From contig JAQWSU010000056.1 in assembly GCA_029243025.1 (NCBI GenBank), positions 62,001-126,000 on the forward strand: a DNA stretch of 64,000 bases. Direction: 5' to 3'. This DNA is from Pirellulaceae bacterium (lineage in GTDB: Bacteria > Planctomycetota > Planctomycetia > Pirellulales > Pirellulaceae). The first letter of the stretch is position 1. Each line of letters starts with the position of its first letter. The translations under genes and the position numbers were made by a program. The notes under the pieces are model-generated. The model saw only the letters and a program-made list of their open reading frames with translations. It was not told the origin of the DNA and ran no database searches. Of this stretch, positions 54,860-64,000 are shown piece by piece.

Positions 54860-57800
54860 CTATTGGATGTGTAAAACCAAAGAAGTTTCATCTTCAATAT
54901 TCAGGTCATTAAACTTGAGCTTTGTTTTAATTTGGCAGCGGTGATCTCCCTTTGCCACATCCTTGGGCAAAGCAATTTTGATGACGCCACTCGTCTGATC
55001 CTTCGGCAGAATGAGTGGTTCCACGGAAACACCTTTCACGGCATCGGGCAGAGCCATTTCGATTTGAACAGAATCAGCAAAGCCAAACCGTCGAGCGATG
55101 GAAATGGGAAGCTCAGCGGTTGCCTCAGGCTGCATGGTCAAATCGCTCGAAGACAAAGTCGTCGTGACCGGCGATTTGTGAATTTCCAGGGTAACCGGTG
55201 TCGAATCGACCCAAGCATTCACCTCTTTTACCCCGAGGTTTTTCTTCTGTTCTTCGACGCGTTTGTCAAGCGTTTGTTTATGAGCCTCAGCTCGCTTACG
55301 TTTTTCTACAACTGCGTCGCGCAGCTTTTTCACTCGGGGAACATCTTTCCGAGCGAGCTCTAATTGCGTTTGAACCTCTGACAATCGCTGAGAAACTTGC
55401 TCCAAGGCGGACTTAGCACTGTTCAACTGCCCAAGCGACTGATTGGCCGCGGCTTGAGCCTGATCCACGATCTGGGCAAGGTCTTGATCACTCCCACTAG
55501 AGCTTGCTGCTGCGTGAAATAGCTTCACTTGTTCGGTCGCCGTTTTAGCAGCGGCGACGGCCGCCGCGAGAGCCGAATTCGCTGATTGCTGCACACCATC
55601 AAATCGCTTGAGCTGCTCGGCTCGATCCGCGACATGCTTTTCTGCGGTGGCCAATTCGGTTGAATAGCCTTTTTCATCAGTCGCTAGTTTTGCGAGCACT
55701 TGCTCGAAATCCTTCCGATCTTGTTCCGCCTGTTCGATCGCAGAGGCGTTTCTGGCATAATCGATTTTGACCTTTCCACGCATAAAAAACGTGTGGGTTC
55801 CCAACGGAACTTTCTCACTATTCAGAGCCAACTCCAACTTGCCTTCTTTGGAGTCAGGAGCCAGCTTAAGCTCTTGGGGCTTGATCTCATTGGAGTCAAC
55901 AATCGCCGCCAATGACAATTCCCCTTTAACGGTCGCTGCCTTATCGTATTCGAGCGGAATTTGAACTTTTGCACCCCGACTCGTCTCAATCAGCCGTTGC
56001 CCCATCGTTACGACGATGGGAGCAGGATCATCCGCCGGCACGGCGAGGACAAAATCGTGCATCAACCGAGAAGGAGGGCGGCTGTTTTGGACATCGCCCG
56101 TGTCGGCCAGGAGGACGGCAGCGCGGGCCGTTCTTTCCAGCTTTTGGTCGCCAATTTCAGCCTCTCCCACGATCTGAATCGCACCGGTCCATGCTGGCGC
56201 GTCCTTTGTCGCGTGGAGCATTAGAATCCCATGATTCTGTGCCGCCTCGATCGCTGAGGTTTCTGCGGTGACTCCAACGGGCAAACCCTCGACGCGCAGC
56301 TTAATCGCTCCCGCCATCCCATTGCGCCGGATCGCATCGACATAAACGGACAGGTTTCCTCCACGGCGTAGAGTCGCACTCGCTGCCTCGATTTTTTTGT
56401 CATTATCAACCGCTTGTCGCTGCGTCCATGCGATCAGCTGAAAGCTCTCCGTCTGCGGACGAATCTGCAGACGATAATTAAGTCGGGGATCATCGCGTGA
56501 ACCTCCATAAAGATCACGCACACCCACCCGATAAAATCCATCCTGATCAGCGGTAAAGCTAACCTCAGGATCTTGATGGGCAACATCCAGAGCGCGAGGA
56601 AGCTTAAGACGGTAACGGTTTTGATCAAAGCTCGCATCATCCTGGGTCGAGACTTGGCTCACCTGCTCGTCGCCTTTTGCATCCTGCGAGACCTTCTGCA
56701 CATAAATCTCCGGGTCTGTGGCCAACCCCAGCCGATTACTAATGACACGAATCTGATAACGCTTGCCCTTCTCCACCCGAAAAGCAACCCAATCTTGGTC
56801 ACGTCGCGGGTAGAACTGTCCCACATATTCAGTCGGAATTTGGACCTCTTGAGCCTTCGTCGGCAAGTTATTGTCGCCTTGCTCAATTGTCACGGGCAAT
56901 TCGGCGCGGCCGATCCGGACTGGATTTGAGAGTCCTTGGGGGCTATCCCATTGAAAAACAAAGTCGGATTGCTCGTGGCTCCTTGCCTCACCCACTGCCG
57001 AACTGAAGTTCGCAGCGTTCGCCGGCGGTACATAGACTCGGATTGTTTGCTGTTGCAAGGGCAACGCTCCCAATTTGAATTCTGATTCTTGACCATCGGG
57101 CAGATTGGTTCCGAGCAATCGAAAGGTGCCGGATTTCCCCGGTTCGCTTACCGGCGGAATCACAGCTGCAATAAAAGGTTGAGTTCGCAACTCAACGCGG
57201 TAGAAGTGATCGGCTCCGCCAGCAAACACATGATCGTGCAAACCAAGCAGATAACTTCCGTCGGCCGGCGCCGTAAACTGCACAACCGGATCCACGACCT
57301 CTCGACTTCGGCGGAGTTGCTTTCCGGACGAATCATAAATGGTCAGTACAGGTTGCAACTTTGAATCGATCGAACGGGTCCGGCAGTCGATCACCACGGA
57401 CTGACCTTGCTTTGCCTCGAAGCGAAAAAAATCAACCGTATTCGAGTCGGCTCGACCAAAGAGAGCTTGATCAACAGGCAAAGCCTGGGCCGTTTCCACT
57501 GATTTATTCTGTCCAGCTTCCAAAACCACGACATTCGTTTCGACGTGAAAGCTTCGAGGCGTCGAAGCCCCAAAGCGGCCGACGACTCGAACATCATAGC
57601 GGCCTGGTGGTACGTTTTCCGAAACTTCCACGTCAAACTGATTTGGAATCAGCACGGGTTTGGCATCAAATTCCCCCGGCGCATTTGTCCGCGCCGTACC
57701 CGTAATACCGGGATGCGAAAAGAGCAAATGGGTCCCTTCATCGAGATCCCGACCTGCTACGGTGACCGACTGATTCCCGCCAACGGCGGCTCCAGGCGGA

Positions 57801-57895
57801 AAGATCTGATTGAGTGTGGGATTGGGGAGTTGGGCTAACGAAGTTGTGCAAACTGTCAGCACGAGGGCAAAACACGGCAACCAGGAACTGTTCAT
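54860..57895 (-). CDS. Large secreted PPC/beta-domain protein with coiled coil
   Basis: The ATG at 57895 gives 1011 residues with a signal peptide (WLPCFALVLTVCTTSLAQLP). A TIG/IPT-like domain (NQIFPPGAAVGGNQSVTVAG) and pre-peptidase C-terminal type beta domains (DFFRFEAKQGQSVVIDCRTR, DWVAFRVEKGKRYQIRVISN) follow. Further Ig-like domains carry MAGAIKLRVEGLPVG. A charged coiled-coil insertion lies at about residues 725-920 (IEQAEQDRKDFEQVLAKL, RKDVPRVKKLRDAVVEKRKR), and the protein ends in a last beta domain. No catalytic motif is visible. It sits between the DUF1549/1553 gene and the WD40/cytochrome gene in one run of three, so it may be a structural partner in a periplasmic assembly. Confidence 0.85.
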   Translation of the reverse strand: MNSSWLPCFALVLTVCTTSLAQLPNPTLNQIFPPGAAVGGNQSVTVAGRDLDEGTHLLFSHPGITGTARTNAPGEFDAKPVLIPNQFDVEVSENVPPGRYDVRVVGRFGASTPRSFHVETNVVVLEAGQNKSVETAQALPVDQALFGRADSNTVDFFRFEAKQGQSVVIDCRTRSIDSKLQPVLTIYDSSGKQLRRSREVVDPVVQFTAPADGSYLLGLHDHVFAGGADHFYRVELRTQPFIAAVIPPVSEPGKSGTFRLLGTNLPDGQESEFKLGALPLQQQTIRVYVPPANAANFSSAVGEARSHEQSDFVFQWDSPQGLSNPVRIGRAELPVTIEQGDNNLPTKAQEVQIPTEYVGQFYPRRDQDWVAFRVEKGKRYQIRVISNRLGLATDPEIYVQKVSQDAKGDEQVSQVSTQDDASFDQNRYRLKLPRALDVAHQDPEVSFTADQDGFYRVGVRDLYGGSRDDPRLNYRLQIRPQTESFQLIAWTQRQAVDNDKKIEAASATLRRGGNLSVYVDAIRRNGMAGAIKLRVEGLPVGVTAETSAIEAAQNHGILMLHATKDAPAWTGAIQIVGEAEIGDQKLERTARAAVLLADTGDVQNSRPPSRLMHDFVLAVPADDPAPIVVTMGQRLIETSRGAKVQIPLEYDKAATVKGELSLAAIVDSNEIKPQELKLAPDSKEGKLELALNSEKVPLGTHTFFMRGKVKIDYARNASAIEQAEQDRKDFEQVLAKLATDEKGYSTELATAEKHVADRAEQLKRFDGVQQSANSALAAAVAAAKTATEQVKLFHAAASSSGSDQDLAQIVDQAQAAANQSLGQLNSAKSALEQVSQRLSEVQTQLELARKDVPRVKKLRDAVVEKRKRAEAHKQTLDKRVEEQKKNLGVKEVNAWVDSTPVTLEIHKSPVTTTLSSSDLTMQPEATAELPISIARRFGFADSVQIEMALPDAVKGVSVEPLILPKDQTSGVIKIALPKDVAKGDHRCQIKTKLKFNDLNIEDETSLVLHIQ

Positions 57896-58086
57896 CGTTG
57901 GAAAAACCTGTAATTTTGCATGATGGTGTGGAATGCCGGTCGTGATTTCGATGCCCACTTGTCGGACTTGCAGCTAAACGGTCCTTGTCGATTTCTCCTC
58001 AGGCTTAGCAGCTAACGCCCCGCTCGTCGATTTCAGATAGCAACGAGGCATTCTTCCGTTTCTTCTCCATCCGATGATTTGTCCGA

Positions 58087-60573
58087 TCAATGATTAAAAA
58101 GGAACTCCTTGGTGTTAATTAACGCCCAAACAATGTCCTCAAATCCTTCTCGCGAGTTGTCTTTGGATTGGATGTATTCGGAAGCGATCCGCATCTCATC
58201 GGCATCAGGCTGCCTGGAAAACGCGATCAGGTACATTTCTTGAATTCGCTGATCGAGGGACCGCTTATCTTCCACCATCTTGGCGGCGCGGCCCGCGTCC
58301 GAAGAAACTTTGCCGAGAATGTCTTTTGAATTCAACAGATGCAGACTTTGCGCCAAGCTGGCATCAGATGACCGCTCACATTCACAAGCGCTACTTGATT
58401 CAGGACGTCCGAAAACGGTCAGGAAATAAGAATCGAAACCACTATCGGGAAGTTCGAACGCACGAGTTCCAACGGGCACACCAGGAAACGTGGTTTGCAC
58501 GCCAGTCATCTGGTCAATTGCGTCCAAGAGAATTTCTGCATTCAGTCGACTGGGGTAATAACGAGAGTAGTTTTGCTTGTCCTTTTGGTTGTACTCGTTG
58601 GGCTCAGCACTCAACTGAAAAGTCTTCGACGAACAAATCGTCCGCATCAGATACTTGAGATCGTAGCCATGAGCGACAAAATCTTCCGCCAGGGCATCTA
58701 ACAAGCGAGGATTCGACGCGGGATTCGTGACGCGCATGTCGTCTTCTGGATCGACAAGGCCGCGTCCAAAGACATGTTTCCAGTAGCGATTGACCAGCGC
58801 CTTGGCAAAGAATGGATTGTTCGGTTGCGTCATCCAATCAACAAGGACGTGTCGGGGGTCATCCAGTGGCGAGATTTCACTCGGCTCAGCATCGAGGCCT
58901 GTCGGGAGCAACGACTCACCCGTTTTGGGATTCTTCGCAGTCGCTTTGCCCTGCTTATGCACGATACGATCTTGATTCTTGAACTCACTCTTTTTCCGCC
59001 CCACGCGTGAATAGAAGGCGGAAAAACTGTGATAGTCACGCTGGCTCCATTTTTCAAACGGATGATGATGGCATCGGGCACATTGAATCCGCATACCGAG
59101 AAACAACTGAGCCGTGTCCTCCACTAAGGATGCTTGATCCCGTACCTCCCGATACCAAGCTACCGGTGGATGAATACTTACTTCGCCAGACGCGGCAATG
59201 ATGTCACGAACGAAGTCATCGTAGGGTTGATTTTCGATGAGTCGATCCCGAATCCAATGGTAGAAGGCATACGTCGCTCGTTTATCGGCGTCATTACCTC
59301 GTTTATTCCGAAGAATAGCGGCCCATTTCGTGGCAAAGTTATGCGCGTAATCATTGCTGTCCAATAACCGATTAACAAGACGCACTCGCTTGTCGGCTGA
59401 CGAATCGGCAGCAAATTCGGTCGCTTCCTTCAGCGTCGGAACTCGTCCGGCAATCGTGATCGTTGCCCGACGTAAAAAGGTTGGATCGTCGCACAATTCA
59501 GAAGGAGGTAAACCGAGTTCTTCCAATTGAGCAAATACAAGTTCATCCACATAACCGGACGGTTCGGGCAGATCAGAGACTGGCACGCCTAGTGGGAGCG
59601 TGGCACGAAACACATCAACGTGACCTTGAAAAATGCACATGACTGCGGCGGTACCCGTTTGTTGCTGTGTTTCCACCAGCCCAGAGGGGGTCACTTCGGC
59701 CATTTCCACATCGTTTGACTCCAACTGAGCCATGCGGGTCACATCGCGTGAGCTTCCATCCGAATAGTGCGCAATCACGATAATCTGCTGCTCGGCGTTG
59801 GCTTGCATCGTTCGTTTCTTCGGAAACACATCAATGCCGACTGGCACCGGGTCAGAATCCTTCCCGTACGGCATCCCCTGAGCCACCCAACGATGCAAAA
59901 CACGATAGGGAGGCGAATCCGGTTCAATTCGTTGCCCTCCCCCATGAGGCGCTTCGCCTGTTGCCTTCATTAATAGAAGACTGCGATGCGGCGCGGCCGG
60001 AAACAGTCGTCGACCCCGCCCTTCCTTCGTCAAGAACTCAAAATCTTCGATCGGCTCAAATCCCAACAGGCTCAGCCGAAATCCATTTTGACCACTCGCC
60101 TTTCCGTGGCAGCCTCCGCCATTGCAGCCGTGCTTGGTGAATAAGGGAACGACGTCGTTGGCAAAATTAAGAGGTAGATCGTCGCTGAAGTGCTCGACCC
60201 GTAAAATCGCTGAAGCCGAGATCCCTTCGGAAGTCCGTGCCGTCACCGTGAGTTCACCCTCTAACAGAGGCGTCACGTGCCCAGCGGAGTCCACTTCGAC
60301 CAATCCCGCCGATGAGGTGGAGTAAGTTACACGGCGCGTGTAATCCAATTGCTCACCATCCGCGGTCATCGCGGTCACGACCAACTGTTGAGAACCGTCC
60401 CGTCCCGCGATCACCGCGACTTCGCCCGGTTCGCGTCCAGTTTCAACCCGCAACTCAACGATTGCTTCGTTAGCTGTTTTGCCCTCAGACGTTTCCGCCC
60501 GGAGCAACGGGGTCAAAAGAGCCATACTGATCAAAACAAGTGAATGGGTGATCGCCCAATGACGCGATAGCAT
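58087..60573 (-). CDS. DUF1549/DUF1553 heme protein with BIG2 domain
   Basis: The 828-residue exported protein is of the planctomycete-specific type. Its signal peptide (ITHSLVLISMALLTPLLRAE) precedes a bacterial Ig-like BIG2 domain (SQQLVVTAMTADGEQLDYTR, VDSAGHVTPLLEGELTVTAR). A cytochrome-like segment GCNGGGCHGKASGQNGFRLS follows, in which the C-x4-C-H form is usual for this family. Then come DUF1549 (DELVFAQLEELGLPPSELCD to RIQCARCHHHPFEKW, CxxCH) and DUF1553 (LVDWMTQPNNPFFAKALVNR, RVTNPASNPRLLDALAEDFV). The role is unproven; these families are linked to polysaccharide-related periplasmic redox. It is the first gene of the cluster and divergent from dnaG. Confidence 0.92.
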   Translation of the reverse strand: MLSRHWAITHSLVLISMALLTPLLRAETSEGKTANEAIVELRVETGREPGEVAVIAGRDGSQQLVVTAMTADGEQLDYTRRVTYSTSSAGLVEVDSAGHVTPLLEGELTVTARTSEGISASAILRVEHFSDDLPLNFANDVVPLFTKHGCNGGGCHGKASGQNGFRLSLLGFEPIEDFEFLTKEGRGRRLFPAAPHRSLLLMKATGEAPHGGGQRIEPDSPPYRVLHRWVAQGMPYGKDSDPVPVGIDVFPKKRTMQANAEQQIIVIAHYSDGSSRDVTRMAQLESNDVEMAEVTPSGLVETQQQTGTAAVMCIFQGHVDVFRATLPLGVPVSDLPEPSGYVDELVFAQLEELGLPPSELCDDPTFLRRATITIAGRVPTLKEATEFAADSSADKRVRLVNRLLDSNDYAHNFATKWAAILRNKRGNDADKRATYAFYHWIRDRLIENQPYDDFVRDIIAASGEVSIHPPVAWYREVRDQASLVEDTAQLFLGMRIQCARCHHHPFEKWSQRDYHSFSAFYSRVGRKKSEFKNQDRIVHKQGKATAKNPKTGESLLPTGLDAEPSEISPLDDPRHVLVDWMTQPNNPFFAKALVNRYWKHVFGRGLVDPEDDMRVTNPASNPRLLDALAEDFVAHGYDLKYLMRTICSSKTFQLSAEPNEYNQKDKQNYSRYYPSRLNAEILLDAIDQMTGVQTTFPGVPVGTRAFELPDSGFDSYFLTVFGRPESSSACECERSSDASLAQSLHLLNSKDILGKVSSDAGRAAKMVEDKRSLDQRIQEMYLIAFSRQPDADEMRIASEYIQSKDNSREGFEDIVWALINTKEFLFNH

Positions 60574-61046
60574 GCTTGAGGTCTCCTTCCTCGTGAAGGC
60601 AAAGCGGTGGGGGTCCAGGTGGGGCCGAATTACGACGCTGGGATTATCTCATTTTAAGAGTGGAATTTCAAGTAAAATTCAGGCCAAGCCTAATCCGGGC
60701 GTAACTTCCAAGTCATTGGGCTGACTCGATTTGTGAAAAATACCATCAAAACGCTTCCAACTTTTTTTTCCAACGTTGGGCCACCAATGGCCCCGACTCA
60801 GAATAACAGCTTTGCTCCGTTTTGGGCCGATTTGCGGCATCTCACCGGACGCCGCCCATCGAATCGCAACAACTTTTCCCTCTGAGTGCTAGCCTCTACG
60901 GTCGCGACTTGCTATGGATGGTGACAAGGATTCACGAGCCCAATGGATCGTGTTGACCCTTATCTGCCAATCTTTATAATTCGCCGGGGTGCTATGGAAG
61001 GCACTTCGCTGGGCATCACCAGAACCGGCCTAATCGGGTGGAATTC
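60574..61046. other. Divergent intergenic region between DUF1549 gene and dnaG
   Basis: About 470 nt without a supported gene; promoters for both flanking genes should lie here. A small perfect palindrome GGGCCA-CCAA-TGGCCC (60778-60793) next to a T8 tract is visible, of unknown meaning. Confidence 0.4.
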
Positions 61047-62939
61047 ATGGACGAATTCTCACGTCGTGACCAGCAAGGGGCTTTCTCCCCATTCATGCCA
61101 CAGGAGCTGCCGGTGTCTTTTGCAGGATCTGAAGACCTCAAGGAACGCGTTCGCCAATCGGTTGATATTTGCGAGCTAGTCGGCGAGCAGATTGAATTAA
61201 TCCGACAAGGACAAGGTTTTGTCGGACTTTGCCCCTGGCACAACGATTCACGCCCCAGCCTCCAAGTCAACCCGGAGCGACAGACGTGGAAATGCTGGGT
61301 CTGCGACGTAGGCGGTGATGCATTTAGTTTCGTGATGCAACGAGAGGGCGTCGGCTTTCGCGAAGCATTGGCCATGCTGGCCGAACGGGCCGGTATCTCC
61401 CTACAAGCGTCCAATCACCCTCAACCGGCCCCCGGCAGTCCCGATGACAAACAAACGCTTTACCAGGCAATGGCCTGGGCATCGGAACAATTTCATCGCT
61501 ACCTGCTTGAGTCAAAAGAAGCCGCGACTGCACGTGAATATCTCCAACAGCGACACATCACCTCAGAAAGCATCGCGCAATTCCAAATTGGATTTTCACC
61601 TCCCGATTGGCGCTGGCTACTGACGCGAGCTGAAGTTACGCCCTTCTCACCGCAGGTATTGGAAGCGGTTGGTTTAATTTTGAAGAGCCAACGCACCAAC
61701 AATTGGTACGACCGATTTCGAGGTCGAGTTCTCTTTCCAATTCGCGACACACAGCGTCGTGCCATCGCAATCGGTGGACGGATCTTACCTGAACTCACCG
61801 ATGACAAAACGGCCAAGTACATCAACTCTCCCGAAACCCGCTTATTCTCCAAAAGCGAACAACTGTACGGCCTCGACCTGGCTCGCGACGCTATCACCAA
61901 ACAACGTTCAATTGTGATCACCGAAGGCTACACCGATGTCGTGATCGTACAACAACACGGCTTTGAGAACGTTGTGGCCGTGCTGGGAACCGCGTTGGGG
62001 CCGCGACACATTCAGCTAATCAAACGCTACGCGGACAGCATCACGTTGCTGTTGGACGGCGATACGGCCGGGCAACGACGCACCAATGAGATTCTCGACT
62101 TGTTCGTCACCAGCCAAGTCGACCTCAGAATTGCCACTCTTCCGGCCGGACTTGATCCGTGCGATTTTGTGATCGATCAAGGCGCAGCAGCATTGCAAGC
62201 ACTGCTAGACTCCTCTCAAGATGCCTGGGACCACAAGATCACGCTCGAAACAGCGGGGCTGGATCCGATTCGCGACACCCATCGAGCCAACCGGGCCTTG
62301 GAATCCTTACTCGCCGTGATGGCAAAAGCTCCAGGTACTCAAGCGGATACCGCACAACGCCTACGAGAACAGCAGCTGTTAAACCGACTCTCGCGACAAT
62401 TTCAAATCGAAGAAAGTCAGCTGCGTGATCGCTTACACGATGCTCGCCAGCAACAGCGTCCGCGTTTAAATTCACCTGACAAACCGATGGAAACACCGAT
62501 TGCGCGCTCTTACCAACTCCAACCGGTTGAACAAGAGTTATTGGAATTGCTATTACGGCATCCGGAAGCAGTGCCATCAGTGCTAGAAGCAATTCGCGCC
62601 GACCAGTTGACTTCAGACATTGCCAAACTCATTTTTACAAGGTTTGAACAGCTTCAAACGGCCAATGTAACTCCAACCTTTGAGCGGTTGCTATTGTCGT
62701 TTGACGAGCCAGAGGTAAAAACATTGTTAGTGACTTTGGACGAAGCTGCTGCAAGCAAGAATATATCCGAACCAGCAGACGTAGTGAGTGACCTGATCAA
62801 AGTGTTCGAACGGCGTCAACTAGAAGACACATTACGACAAGGGCAAGCTGCTCTTGAATCGTCTAATTTGGATCAAGATCAAGCGATGGATTTGCTCAAG
62901 GACATGCTTCGCAAGAGGCAAGAGTTGATCGACAGCTAG
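61047..62939 (+). CDS. dnaG: DNA primase DnaG
   Basis: The 630-residue replicative primase synthesises RNA primers at the fork. The N-terminal CHC2 zinc domain has C62, H65, C83 and C86 (GLCPWHNDSRP, KCWVCDVGGDA). The catalytic core has RFRGRVLFPIRDTQRRAIAI, GGRILP and KYINSPET, and the TOPRIM motifs are VITEGYTDVVIVQQHG (Glu) and ITLLLDGDTAGQRR (DxD). A helical C-terminal domain (residues about 490-630) would contact DnaB. ATG 61047 has GGTGGA 5 nt upstream; an in-frame GTG at 61038 would add 3 residues. It is followed after 236 nt by rpoD, the conserved dnaG-rpoD order. Confidence 0.97.
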   Translation: MDEFSRRDQQGAFSPFMPQELPVSFAGSEDLKERVRQSVDICELVGEQIELIRQGQGFVGLCPWHNDSRPSLQVNPERQTWKCWVCDVGGDAFSFVMQREGVGFREALAMLAERAGISLQASNHPQPAPGSPDDKQTLYQAMAWASEQFHRYLLESKEAATAREYLQQRHITSESIAQFQIGFSPPDWRWLLTRAEVTPFSPQVLEAVGLILKSQRTNNWYDRFRGRVLFPIRDTQRRAIAIGGRILPELTDDKTAKYINSPETRLFSKSEQLYGLDLARDAITKQRSIVITEGYTDVVIVQQHGFENVVAVLGTALGPRHIQLIKRYADSITLLLDGDTAGQRRTNEILDLFVTSQVDLRIATLPAGLDPCDFVIDQGAAALQALLDSSQDAWDHKITLETAGLDPIRDTHRANRALESLLAVMAKAPGTQADTAQRLREQQLLNRLSRQFQIEESQLRDRLHDARQQQRPRLNSPDKPMETPIARSYQLQPVEQELLELLLRHPEAVPSVLEAIRADQLTSDIAKLIFTRFEQLQTANVTPTFERLLLSFDEPEVKTLLVTLDEAAASKNISEPADVVSDLIKVFERRQLEDTLRQGQAALESSNLDQDQAMDLLKDMLRKRQELIDS

Positions 62940-63175
62940 TTCCAATTCGGAGCAAAGGAAAACAACATTTAGACAAGCCTCGTCGTTTTTCCCTGCGTGG
63001 AGTGAACCTTGGCTTCTCGAAAAAACCCAGTGGTTTGGTGATTCAGCGCTCACGGATGAGTTGCACACCCAAACCAATCGAACGCTCGTCCAGCAGCCCG
63101 CAAGCTGGGGGGCGGAAACCGCGTTCGAATCGTCGATGTCCTTAGAGCGCAAGAAGGCGCAGGAGGATGTGGCAC

Positions 63176-64000
63176 GTGACGTATCTCGATACCGAACTGC
63201 ATGAAATTATCACGAAGGGGAAAGACCGAGGGTTCCTAACCTACGATGAGGTAAACAAGTATCTTCCCGACGAAGATGTCAATCCTGAAAAGCTTGACAA
63301 TCTTCTCTTTGCACTCGACGAAAAAGGAATCAAACTCGTCGAGAAAGCACCTGAGCCCAAGTTCGACAAAGTAAGGCCAGGACCCTCCGCGGAACAGGTG
63401 CAGGCCGCCAAGGATAAAAAAGAGGCCGAGGCCACTGCTCCGGCCGAAGATTTCCGCAAGATGGATAGCGATCCGATTCGGATGTATTTGAGTCAGATGG
63501 CTCACATACCGCTGCTTTCCCGCGAAGAAGAAATCTCGCTGGCAAAAAAGATCGAAGTTTCACGAAAACGATTTCGACGTACGGTACTCAGCAGTGACTT
63601 TGCGCTGAAGCAAACGGTCGAGACGTTGTCCCGCGTCCACAAGGGAGAACTCCCCTTCGACCGGACAATCAAAGTCTCACTGACCGAGCAGCTCACGAAA
63701 GAACAGATCACCGCTCGGATGCCACATAATTTGGCGACCCTGAATCACTTGATGCAGCAAAACGAGGCTGACTTCAAGCGAATCATCGCTCGCTCCACTC
63801 CCCCGCAAGAACGATCGTTGATTCGCTTACGATTCATCCGGCGAAGACGCAAATGCCTCCAACTGGCTGAAGAACTGAGTCTGCGTACACGACGGGTCCA
63901 GCCGCTCATGCGTCAACTGGAAGAATACTCCCAGCGAATGTTCCAAATCAAAAATCGGCTGGAAGTACTCCCTGTCGATTCCAGCACCAAGGACGAGCGG
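63176..64000 (+). CDS. rpoD: RNA polymerase primary sigma factor RpoD, 5' part
   Basis: The frame from GTG 63176 (8 nt after AGGAGG) runs open to the window end, giving 275 residues. Region 1.1 is YLDTELHEIITKGKDRGFLT / YDEVNKYLPDEDVNPEKLDN. It is followed by an acidic-Ala linker and region 1.2 with DSDPIRMYLSQMAHIPLLSR. The start of the non-conserved helical region (TPPQERSLIRLRFIRRRRKC) comes next. Regions 2-4 lie beyond the window. ATG 63167 is in frame but too close to the ribosome-binding sequence. It lies downstream of dnaG, so it belongs to the macromolecular synthesis operon order. Confidence 0.93.
   Translation, partial: MTYLDTELHEIITKGKDRGFLTYDEVNKYLPDEDVNPEKLDNLLFALDEKGIKLVEKAPEPKFDKVRPGPSAEQVQAAKDKKEAEATAPAEDFRKMDSDPIRMYLSQMAHIPLLSREEEISLAKKIEVSRKRFRRTVLSSDFALKQTVETLSRVHKGELPFDRTIKVSLTEQLTKEQITARMPHNLATLNHLMQQNEADFKRIIARSTPPQERSLIRLRFIRRRRKCLQLAEELSLRTRRVQPLMRQLEEYSQRMFQIKNRLEVLPVDSSTKDER

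Noticed and set aside
58087-60573. C-x4-C-H motif as an unusual heme site
   Set aside because: GCNxGxCHG is the ordinary form in the N-terminal part of DUF1549-type proteins.

Overview
The window looks like chromosomal DNA of a planctomycete, most likely of the Pirellulales (Rhodopirellula/Blastopirellula type). The basis is family content: DUF1549/DUF1553 heme proteins, a WD40 protein with a planctomycete-type cytochrome c head, DUF1080, three secreted proteins ending in PEP-CTERM anchors, dockerin-like repeats, EF-hand add-ons, and PQQ-like propellers. No taxonomic marker gene is complete enough to go further. There is no CRISPR array, phage, transposase or plasmid gene.

Layout. 1-1375: the end of a secreted alpha/beta hydrolase and a small HExxH protein. 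1533-9100 (minus strand): a tightly packed operon nqrA-B-C-D-E-F, apbE, nqrM and a twin-CBS protein, encoding the sodium-pumping NADH:quinone reductase with its flavin transferase and iron maturation factor. 9459-14169: single metabolic genes (DUF1080, class 3 lipase, DUF2237, HAD, BaiN-like flavoprotein, thioesterase). 14192-19249 (minus strand): a PaoABC/YagTSR-like molybdenum hydroxylase (iron-sulfur, Mo and FAD subunits), followed by a small cysteine-rich protein and an alpha/beta hydrolase. A MocA-like cofactor cytidylyltransferase lies 2.4 kb away at 21633, beyond three secreted proteins. 22503-24123: small secreted proteins, one with 48-nt tandem repeats. 24124-25580: gene-poor DNA with an orphan terminator, then tRNA-Val(UAC). 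26048-30854: a frameshifted glutaminase, a PEP-CTERM protein and a 2-hydroxyacid dehydrogenase. 31289-36535: an octaheme cytochrome with a C11 tract near its 3' end, a MacA-like adaptor carrying EF-hands, and a MacB-like permease without ATPase. 36861-44999: PEP-CTERM/CBM9-like proteins, thioesterase, MBL protein, methyltransferase, RlmKL. 45420-50824: GlgX, PQQ-propeller membrane protein, voltage-gated K+ channel with a zinc ribbon. 51006-60573: a membrane protein and a minus-strand DUF1549/1553 - PPC/coiled-coil - WD40/cytochrome cluster. 61047-64000: dnaG and the 5' part of rpoD.

Most interesting points. In the Mo-hydroxylase, the small subunit has serine at all four cysteine positions of the ferredoxin-type [2Fe-2S] cluster while the helical-domain cluster is intact. 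The FAD subunit has also lost the extra Fe-S cysteines known from PaoB. The electron path to FAD is therefore unlike the textbook one. The octaheme cytochrome C-terminus depends on the length of a C11 homopolymer, and the glutaminase is broken by one extra base. No clearly new multi-gene system was found; the closest candidate is the altered Mo-hydroxylase operon with its coupled cysteine-rich small protein.
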